DNA of 64,000 nucleotides, taken from the NCBI RefSeq assembly GCF_003002875.1, contig NZ_PVTH01000003.1:310001-374000 (forward strand), in the 5' to 3' direction. Positions 1 through 6,105 of this stretch are shown here, piece by piece. The DNA is from Arcticibacter pallidicorallinus (GTDB lineage: Bacteria; Bacteroidota; Bacteroidia; Sphingobacteriales; Sphingobacteriaceae). A program made the position numbers and the translations under genes. Numbering within the stretch: position 1 is the stretch's first letter; each line of letters begins with the position of its first letter. Under the pieces are notes generated by a model. The model was not told the DNA's origin. It ran no database searches and saw only the letters and a program-made list of their open reading frames with translations.

Positions 1-44
1 GTATGTTTATAATCCATTGATCTAATTTTTCAAGATAAATATAG

Positions 45-78
45 AACCCGGTGCATAACACCGGGTTTTTTGTTTTTT
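45..78 (+). terminator. Rho-independent terminator-like hairpin upstream of trpE
   Basis: A perfect 9-bp stem (45-53 with 59-67, loop CATAA) is followed at once by a T-rich tract (T-run, G, T-run). It has the form of an intrinsic terminator. Only about 30 bases separate it from the trpE ATG at 108. It either ends an upstream transcript cut off by the window or acts as an attenuator of trpE. No Trp codons are visible in the 44 bases before it. Confidence 0.85.
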
Positions 79-107
79 ATTTTTCGCATCAAGATAATAC
101 GATATAC

Positions 108-1529
108 ATGCATAAGCTATTTACATCATACAAAAAGTTGCTTGCTGACACCACAACACCTGTTAGTATCTACCTGAGAATCAGAGATGTGTTCCCCAAC
201 AGCATTTTATTGGAAAGTTCCGATTATCATAGTCGCGAGAACAGCATGAGCTTTATCTGCTGTGATCCGATTGCGGGTATCGTATTGGATAAAAATACGC
301 TGATGACTTACTATCCGGACGGAAGCAGGATGGAGGTTCCTTCGGAAGGCATTAATCTGCAGGAAGAAGTGACTGAATTCAGAAAAAAGTTCGCGTTTGA
401 AGACGGTGATTTTAAGTTTATATCTAACGGGCTGTTCGGGTACTTCACATTTGAAACTATTGAAAAATTTGAAGACATCAAGCTTACTTCTTCTCTAAGT
501 GAAGCCAGGGAGATTCCCCTATTACAGTACCATGTGTACAAATATGTTATCGCAGTTGACCACTTCAAGAACGAACTCTATCTGTTCGAGCACAGGTGTT
601 CGGAGGAAGAAGAATCCGGTTTAGAGAAACTTCAGTATCTGACACAGAACAAGGATTTTCCAGAGTACCCTTTTGCTTCAGAAGAGTCTGAAACCTCTAA
701 TTTCTCCGACGAGGGTTTTATCGAGGTAGTTGAAAATATGAAAAAGCATATTTTCAGAGGAGATGTATTTCAGATTGTGCCATCCAGGGCATTTTCCAAG
801 CCTTTCAGCGGCGATGAATTTAACGTTTACCGCGCGTTGAGATCAATCAATCCTTCTCCTTATCTTTTCTACTATGACTACGGCGATTTCAAATTGTTTG
901 GATCTTCCCCGGAGGCACAGCTTACTGTAAAAAAAGGGGAGGCGACGATCTTTCCAATTGCGGGAACTTTCTTAAGAACGGGTAATGATGCGATGGATGC
1001 GCAGTTAGCGGAGAAACTGGAGAACGACCCTAAAGAGAGCGCCGAACATGTGATGCTGGTTGACCTCGCTCGAAATGATCTGAGCAGGCACTGTAGCAAC
1101 GTACAGGTTAAGGCTTTTAAGGAGGTTCAGTATTATTCCCATATCATTCACCTCGTTTCGAAGGTGACCGGTATGTTACAGGCAGAGGTAGATCCCTTTA
1201 AGGTTGTGGGAGCCACCTACCCCGCGGGAACTCTTAGTGGCGCTCCAAAGTACAAGGCTTTACAGCTGATAGATAAATACGAAAACACCGGCAGGGGTTT
1301 TTACAGTGGTGCAATAGGGTTCATGCGATTCAACGGAGACTTTAACCACGCCATTATGATCCGCTCGTTTATGAGCAGAAATAACGTTCTTCATTATCAG
1401 GCGGGAGCTGGCATAGTAGCCGACTCGGATCCTCAAAGTGAGCTTAATGAAGTGAATAATAAAATAATGGCTTTGCGCAAGGCGATCGATCTGGCAAAAA
1501 CGATAGTACCGACATTTGAAAAAGTTTAA
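108..1529 (+). CDS. trpE: Anthranilate synthase component I
   Basis: Catalyses chorismate plus ammonia to anthranilate, the first committed step of tryptophan synthesis, working with TrpG. The protein is 473 residues. The start at 108 was chosen because an earlier in-frame start at 51 would run through the terminator hairpin. Visible family signatures are the N-terminal LLES tryptophan-feedback motif (residues 34-37), the FGSSPEA and PIAGT segments, SGAPKYKA, GRGFYSGAIGF and AGAGIVADSDP near the C-terminus, which form the chorismate and Mg site. The LLES motif implies feedback inhibition by tryptophan. It is first in a short run trpE-trpG-trpC; PabB is an alternative, but the LLES motif and trp neighbours favour TrpE. 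Confidence 0.96.
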   Translation: MHKLFTSYKKLLADTTTPVSIYLRIRDVFPNSILLESSDYHSRENSMSFICCDPIAGIVLDKNTLMTYYPDGSRMEVPSEGINLQEEVTEFRKKFAFEDGDFKFISNGLFGYFTFETIEKFEDIKLTSSLSEAREIPLLQYHVYKYVIAVDHFKNELYLFEHRCSEEEESGLEKLQYLTQNKDFPEYPFASEESETSNFSDEGFIEVVENMKKHIFRGDVFQIVPSRAFSKPFSGDEFNVYRALRSINPSPYLFYYDYGDFKLFGSSPEAQLTVKKGEATIFPIAGTFLRTGNDAMDAQLAEKLENDPKESAEHVMLVDLARNDLSRHCSNVQVKAFKEVQYYSHIIHLVSKVTGMLQAEVDPFKVVGATYPAGTLSGAPKYKALQLIDKYENTGRGFYSGAIGFMRFNGDFNHAIMIRSFMSRNNVLHYQAGAGIVADSDPQSELNEVNNKIMALRKAIDLAKTIVPTFEKV

Positions 1530-1627
1530 ACATTTACAGCTGAATGAAACCATCATGTACATACTGTTCCACGCAGCAATAAAATATGTTCATGATAGCT
1601 TCACCACCGAAAACAAATAAAAGTCTG

Positions 1628-2191
1628 ATGAAAATATTAGTTATTGATAATTATGATTCATTCACGTTTAATCTTGTCCATCTGCTAAATGAGTGCGGAC
1701 AAGATCCTGTTGTCTGGAGAAACGACAAGTTTCAGCTTGAGGATGTGAATGAGTTCGATAAAATACTACTTTCACCTGGTCCGGGAATTCCTTCCGAAGC
1801 AGGCCTGTTGCTTGATGTAATCAAAGCTTATGCACCTACGAAAAGCATTTTGGGTGTTTGTCTCGGCGTTCAGGCAATTGCTGAAGTGTTTGGTGGTAAT
1901 CTGTATAATCTTTCGTACCCCGTACACGGTAGGGCTACCGAGATGTCGGTTCTGGATAAAGAGGAAACGTTGTTTTCCGGGCTGCCTGAAACATTCAACA
2001 TCGGCCGCTACCATTCATGGGCAGTAAGCAGAGACGGACTCCCTGACAGTTTACATATCACAGCCAAAGATGCAGAAGGCGTGATCATGGCGCTAAAGCA
2101 TAAGCAATATGATGTAAAGGGAGTTCAGTTTCACCCCGAGTCGGTGTTAACGGAACATGGAAAAATGATGATCTCTAACTGGCTCGCCTAA
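1628..2191 (+). CDS. trpG: Anthranilate synthase component II (glutamine amidotransferase)
   Basis: Class I glutamine amidotransferase of 187 residues that releases ammonia from glutamine for TrpE. The start at 1628 (MKILVIDNYDSF) matches the usual family N-terminus; the upstream in-frame start at 1586 adds 14 residues with no family resemblance. Visible motifs are LLSPGPG (oxyanion loop region), the nucleophilic Cys78 in GVCLGVQAI, and FHPES with the catalytic His and Glu. The usual GxCLGHQ is GVCLGVQ here, so the conserved His after the nucleophile loop is Val. The same protein may serve folate synthesis (PabA) in organisms with one copy; location beside trpE and trpC favours TrpG. Confidence 0.94.
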   Translation: MKILVIDNYDSFTFNLVHLLNECGQDPVVWRNDKFQLEDVNEFDKILLSPGPGIPSEAGLLLDVIKAYAPTKSILGVCLGVQAIAEVFGGNLYNLSYPVHGRATEMSVLDKEETLFSGLPETFNIGRYHSWAVSRDGLPDSLHITAKDAEGVIMALKHKQYDVKGVQFHPESVLTEHGKMMISNWLA

Positions 2192-2198
2192 ACTCTTT

Positions 2199-3035
2199 AT
2201 GATGGAAGATAAAAACGTAAATAATTCCGCTCCGGCGGCTGAACAGAGTGGTATTCTGGCTAAAATAGTTGAAAATAAACGCCTCGAGGTCGCTCAGGCT
2301 AAACAAAATATATCTGTTTCCAGCCTTGAAAAAAGTGAATATTTCGATAGGACATGTTACTCACTTCGGGATTTTATGCTTGCTGAAGGGCGCACAGGTA
2401 TTATTGCTGAGTTTAAGCGCGCATCGCCGTCTAAAGGCATCATAAATGATCTTGCAGAAGTATCAGTCGTAACCAGGCAGTATGCAGATGCTGGTGCTTC
2501 TGCCCTGTCAGTACTTACTGATCAGAAGTTTTTCGGAGGGAAGATTCGCGACCTTGTTGAGGCGAGAGAAGCCAATCAGATACCCATACTTAGAAAAGAT
2601 TTTATAATCGACGAATATCAGATTGTAGAAGCAAAAGCGATAGGCGCAGACATTATATTGCTCATTGCGTCGATTCTTACGCCTCAGCAAGTTGCAGGCT
2701 TTGCCAAATTTGCTAAAACTCTAGGCTTAAATGTTTTGTTAGAAGTACATAACCGCGAGGAGCTAGAGAAGAACATTTTTGACGATTTAGACGCTATAGG
2801 CGTTAATAACCGAAACCTGGATACATTTACTGTTTCAGTTCAGCATTCTCATGATTTGGTGGAATTGATTCCTGATAATTTTTTGAAGATCTCTGAAAGC
2901 GGGATAAGTGATCCGAAGACGATTACTGAATTGAAAGCTGCAGGCTTCAACGGTTTTCTGATTGGTGAAAACTTTATGAAGAACAGTGATCCAGGCTCGG
3001 CAATACAAAATTTTGTAAAAGAACTAAGAAATTAA
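2199..3035 (+). CDS. trpC: Indole-3-glycerol phosphate synthase
   Basis: TIM-barrel enzyme converting CdRP to indole-3-glycerol phosphate. The protein is 278 residues, slightly long because of an N-terminal stretch before the usual ILAKIVENKRLEV helix; a second Met directly follows the first. Seen motifs are IIAEFKRASPSKG with the catalytic Lys, ILRKDFIIDEYQ, the Glu of LLEVH, GVNNRNL, ISESGI and FLIGENFM for the phosphate site. It begins 7 bases after trpG and ends 2 bases before hflX, so it is probably co-transcribed with both. trpD, which in many Bacteroidota lies between trpG and trpC, is absent here. Confidence 0.95.
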   Translation: MMEDKNVNNSAPAAEQSGILAKIVENKRLEVAQAKQNISVSSLEKSEYFDRTCYSLRDFMLAEGRTGIIAEFKRASPSKGIINDLAEVSVVTRQYADAGASALSVLTDQKFFGGKIRDLVEAREANQIPILRKDFIIDEYQIVEAKAIGADIILLIASILTPQQVAGFAKFAKTLGLNVLLEVHNREELEKNIFDDLDAIGVNNRNLDTFTVSVQHSHDLVELIPDNFLKISESGISDPKTITELKAAGFNGFLIGENFMKNSDPGSAIQNFVKELRN

Positions 3036-3037
3036 AA

Positions 3038-4216
3038 ATGCCCAGACAAGAATATTTTGACACAGCGATAAAACCGGAACGCGCAGTTCTGGTGGGAGTG
3101 ATCACCCCAGACGAAAAGGAAGCGCAGGTGCGCGAATACCTCGAAGAGCTTGAGTTCCTCGTGGATACTGCAGGTGGGATAACGGAGAAGACGTTTACAC
3201 AAAAGATGACCCATACAGATCGTTCTACATTTGTAGGAAAGGGTAAACTGGAAGAAATCCAGGCGTATGTGAAATCAGAAGAGATCGATATCGTGGTGTT
3301 TGACGATGAGCTTTCTCCCTCACAAATCAGGAACATAGAAAATGAGTTGCAGGTGAAAATCCTCGACAGAAGCAATCTGATACTCGACATATTTGCAAGC
3401 AGGGCACAAACGGCTCAGGCAAAAACACAGGTTGAACTGGCACAACTTCAGTATCTCCTGCCCCGACTGACACGTATGTGGACCCACCTGGAAAGACAGA
3501 AGGGGGGAATCGGGATGCGCGGTCCGGGTGAAAGCCAGATTGAAAGTGACCGTCGTATGATTCAAACCAAGATTTCCTTGTTGAAAGAGAAGCTTAAACA
3601 GATTGACAAGCAGAACGAAACACAACGGAAAAACCGGGGACAACTCATTCGTGTTGCACTTGTCGGCTACACGAATGTTGGTAAGTCGACAATCATGAAC
3701 ATGATATCGAAGTCTGATGTATTTGCAGAAAACAAGCTGTTTGCAACGCTTGACACCACCGTTAGAAAGGTTGTAATTGACAATCTTCCGTTCCTGATGT
3801 CTGATACAGTTGGTTTTATCCGCAAGCTTCCTCATCATCTGGTGGAGTGCTTCAAATCAACTTTAGACGAAGTAAGGGAGGCAGACATCCTGATACATGT
3901 TGTTGACGTTTCTCATCCGAACTTCGAGGACCAGATCAATACCGTTAATGAGACGCTGAAAGATTTGGGAGCTGCCGACAAAGAGACCATTACGGTATTC
4001 AATAAAATTGATGCCTGGAGACCTGAGTCTGGAGAAGAAGCACCCGTTTTAACGATAGAGGAATTTAAGAACAGTTGGATGGGGAAACACAATAGCCCTG
4101 CAGTTTTTATTTCTGCACTGAATAAGGAAAACGTCGAAGAATTTAAGCAGCTGGTATACGATAAAGCAAAAGCTATCCATACTGCGCGATATCCTTATGA
4201 CAATTTACTATACTAG
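3038..4216 (+). CDS. hflX: GTPase HflX
   Basis: Ribosome-associated GTPase of the HflX family, which in other bacteria splits or rescues stalled and hibernating ribosomes. The protein is 392 residues. The N-terminal half carries the HflX domain, including the glycine-rich signature GMRGPGESQIESD before the linker helix. The G domain follows: P-loop GYTNVGKST near residue 208, DTVG near 254, and NKID near 320. The start is 2 bases after the trpC stop, implying translational coupling to the trp genes, an unusual functional pairing. A -7 promoter element for rbfA follows its stop. Confidence 0.95.
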   Translation: MPRQEYFDTAIKPERAVLVGVITPDEKEAQVREYLEELEFLVDTAGGITEKTFTQKMTHTDRSTFVGKGKLEEIQAYVKSEEIDIVVFDDELSPSQIRNIENELQVKILDRSNLILDIFASRAQTAQAKTQVELAQLQYLLPRLTRMWTHLERQKGGIGMRGPGESQIESDRRMIQTKISLLKEKLKQIDKQNETQRKNRGQLIRVALVGYTNVGKSTIMNMISKSDVFAENKLFATLDTTVRKVVIDNLPFLMSDTVGFIRKLPHHLVECFKSTLDEVREADILIHVVDVSHPNFEDQINTVNETLKDLGAADKETITVFNKIDAWRPESGEEAPVLTIEEFKNSWMGKHNSPAVFISALNKENVEEFKQLVYDKAKAIHTARYPYDNLLY

Positions 4217-4249
4217 GGCTCCTTTAAGGGAGCTCTGAACTCTTATCAT

Positions 4250-4257
4250 TATCTTTG
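4250..4257 (+). promoter_or_regulatory. Predicted -7 element (TATCTTTG) upstream of rbfA
   Basis: Perfect match to the Bacteroidota -7 consensus TAnnTTTG, 46 bases before the rbfA ATG, in the gap after hflX. A short GC stem (GCTCC/GGAGC, about 4219-4234) lies just upstream without a T tract. A clear -33 TTTG is not visible. Confidence 0.5.
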
Positions 4258-4303
4258 GACCGGCCCTTAGGGAATACTGGGGCTTCTTATTTACAAAAAC
4301 AAG

Positions 4304-4678
4304 ATGGAAAGTAAAAGGCAGCAAAAATTCGCAGGAGTAATTCAGAAAGATTTAGCGGAGATATTTCAAAGGGAAGGCATGAACTTCCTGCCTAATATGC
4401 TGGTTACGATCACCAAGGTTCGTATGACCCCCGATCTGGCTATCGCCCGTGTCTTCTTGAGCTTTTTTAATAGTCAGGATTCGAGCCTGGCCTTAAATAC
4501 GATTAAAGCACACGCAAGTGAAATCCGTTATAAGCTTGGCGCGAGGATAAAAAACCAGGCACGCATCATCCCTCACTTGGAATTCTTTATTGACGATACA
4601 AACGAGTATGTGGAGCGTATGGATGAGATCTTTGACAAGATCAGCAAAGAACCTCGACAACCGGACACTGAGGAGTAA
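4304..4678 (+). CDS. rbfA: 30S ribosome-binding factor A
   Basis: Single KH-like domain protein of 124 residues that helps late 16S rRNA 5'-end maturation and 30S assembly, acting in the cytoplasm. The sequence shows the family pattern: basic N-terminal helix ending in QKDLAEIFQREG, a central strand with TKVRMTPDLAIARVFLSF, and the C-terminal RIIPHLEFFIDDTNEYVERMDEI segment. Length is normal. It has its own upstream -7 element and is separated by 41 bases from the next gene. Confidence 0.95.
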   Translation: MESKRQQKFAGVIQKDLAEIFQREGMNFLPNMLVTITKVRMTPDLAIARVFLSFFNSQDSSLALNTIKAHASEIRYKLGARIKNQARIIPHLEFFIDDTNEYVERMDEIFDKISKEPRQPDTEE

Positions 4679-4697
4679 CTGACACTCAATAAATCGG

Positions 4698-4726
4698 CTT
4701 TCATTTCGTTATACTATTAATGAAAG
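4698..4726 (+). promoter_or_regulatory. Inverted repeat enclosing a start codon
   Basis: CTTTCATT (4698-4705) and AATGAAAG (4719-4726) are perfect 8-bp arms with a 13-base spacer. The ATG of the following gene (4720-4722) lies inside the 3' arm. If folded in mRNA it would occlude the start codon. No ligand or regulator can be named. Confidence 0.45.
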
Positions 4727-5394
4727 TGAATATTCTCCTGAGCTTATTATTTCTTCTTCTGACATCACTTATGCCGGAAGAGGATCCTTTTTTCAAAGGA
4801 GGAAATCAGGGATTGCGAAACTTTATCAGCGAGAGTCTGATTTACCCTCATTATTCAAAACACAACTGTATTCAGGGAACCATAGAGGTGAGCTTTCGCC
4901 TCGGTTCAACTGGTAATGTAACGGAGGCGAGAGTTTCCAAAGGTCTCGGCATAGACCTTGATGAGGAAGCTTTAAGGTTGATACGACTGACTTCCGGCAA
5001 GTGGCAGATTCCCGCCGGATATGACTCCACAAGCGCTATTTTTCTCCCTATCAACTTTTCCTTGAGTAACCTCAACTGCTGGAGATCCGAGGCTGAGGTA
5101 CAGGCAGCCATAGAGGCCTATAAAGCTCAGCAATCTCTCTCGGATGCAATTACCACTTACTATGATAATAAGGATAAAGGTGGCTATGACGAAACTGCAG
5201 AACAAAAGATTAAACAGCTAAAAGACCAGCTCGGCTACAATGATGAATACATCGGGAGGGTGATAGATCAGGCGAAAGAAAAGATAAAAAAGGGCGATAA
5301 AGAAAGCGCCTGTCAGGATCTCCGGTTTGTGAGAAAGATAGGTAGTGACCGGGCAAATTCCCTGATCAACGAACACTGCCCGGACGCTAAATAG
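4720..5394 (+). CDS. Small TonB C-terminal domain protein, secreted
   Basis: Predicted 224-residue exported protein. A hydrophobic signal sequence occupies about residues 3-18. Residues about 27-112 form a TonB-C/energy-transducer-like domain, with the patterns QGTIEVSFRLGSTGNVTEA, GIDLDEEALRLIR and a final FLPINFSL strand. The C-terminal 100 residues are helical and charged, ending in a Cys-containing segment. It lacks the long Pro-rich linker and N-anchor of a classical TonB, so it is probably a TonB-like periplasmic protein rather than the main energiser. It sits between rbfA and aat with no obvious functional link. Exact role unknown. Confidence 0.75.
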   Translation: MKVNILLSLLFLLLTSLMPEEDPFFKGGNQGLRNFISESLIYPHYSKHNCIQGTIEVSFRLGSTGNVTEARVSKGLGIDLDEEALRLIRLTSGKWQIPAGYDSTSAIFLPINFSLSNLNCWRSEAEVQAAIEAYKAQQSLSDAITTYYDNKDKGGYDETAEQKIKQLKDQLGYNDEYIGRVIDQAKEKIKKGDKESACQDLRFVRKIGSDRANSLINEHCPDAK

Positions 5395-5459
5395 ATTGCA
5401 CATCCCTTGCGCCTAGCAGGTCATGATAAACTTCCGGGTTCGGTTCATACTATTATTAA

Positions 5460-5467
5460 TAGTTTTG
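5460..5467 (+). promoter_or_regulatory. Predicted -7 element (TAGTTTTG) at the aat start
   Basis: Perfect TAnnTTTG match ending 5 bases before the chosen aat ATG at 5473. The expected transcription start would fall at or next to the ATG, suggesting a leaderless or nearly leaderless mRNA. Confidence 0.45.
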
Positions 5468-5472
5468 TGGCG

Positions 5473-6105
5473 ATGATTTTTAAGCTTGATGAAAAGGACA
5501 CCTTCTTCCCACCCCCGGAGTTGGCTGAGGATGACGGCCTTCTGGCAGTGGGCGGAGATCTCAGTCCCCAGCGTTTAATCAACGCCTATAGTCAGGGGAT
5601 TTTTCCATGGTATTCAGACGAAACACCCATATTGTGGTACTCACCTCATGAACGCTTCGTGCTATTCCCCAACGACCTTAAGGTATCGAAAAGTATGAGG
5701 CAGGTCATTCGTTCCGGGAAATTCAATATCACACGAAATAGGGCGTTTCCAGATGTGATCAGGGAGTGCTCGGCTACAGTCCGCAAAGATCAGGATGGAA
5801 CCTGGATTACGCAGGAGATGCAGGATGCATACATTCGTTTGCACAACCTGGGCATAGCGCACTCGGTGGAGGTGTGGGACGGGAATGACCTGGCCGGCGG
5901 ACTCTATGGCGTTTCCGCCGGAAAAGTTTTCTGTGGTGAAAGCATGTTCAGCCATGCCAGCAATGCTTCCAAGCTGGCTTTGATTTGGCTATGCCAGACA
6001 CAAGAATATCATCTTATTGATTGTCAGATTGAAAGCGAACATTTAACTCGCCTGGGGGCCGAAATGATAAGCAGGAATGAATATCTGAAATTCTTGGCTA
6101 CTTAA
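5473..6105 (+). CDS. aat: Leucyl/phenylalanyl-tRNA--protein transferase
   Basis: Transfers Leu or Phe from charged tRNA to N-terminal Arg or Lys of proteins, marking them for ClpAP degradation (N-end rule). The protein is 210 residues. The start at 5473 (MIFKLDEKDTFFPPPELA) fits the family; an earlier TTG at 5407 would add 22 unrelated residues. Seen motifs: GLLAVGGDLSPQRLINAYSQ, GIFPWYSDETPILWYSP, FCGESMFSH and a terminal HLIDCQ segment with LTRLGA. The stop codon interlocks with the stop of the convergent SNF2 gene (shared TTAA, 6102-6105). Confidence 0.95.
   Translation: MIFKLDEKDTFFPPPELAEDDGLLAVGGDLSPQRLINAYSQGIFPWYSDETPILWYSPHERFVLFPNDLKVSKSMRQVIRSGKFNITRNRAFPDVIRECSATVRKDQDGTWITQEMQDAYIRLHNLGIAHSVEVWDGNDLAGGLYGVSAGKVFCGESMFSHASNASKLALIWLCQTQEYHLIDCQIESEHLTRLGAEMISRNEYLKFLAT

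Noticed and set aside
51-107. N-terminal extension of trpE from 51
   Set aside because: It would be coded by the terminator hairpin and has no TrpE resemblance; the ATG at 108 fits the family.
3320-3838. 172-codon reading frame antisense to hflX
   Set aside because: It lies wholly within a confidently identified gene, has no recognisable motif and no initiation signal.
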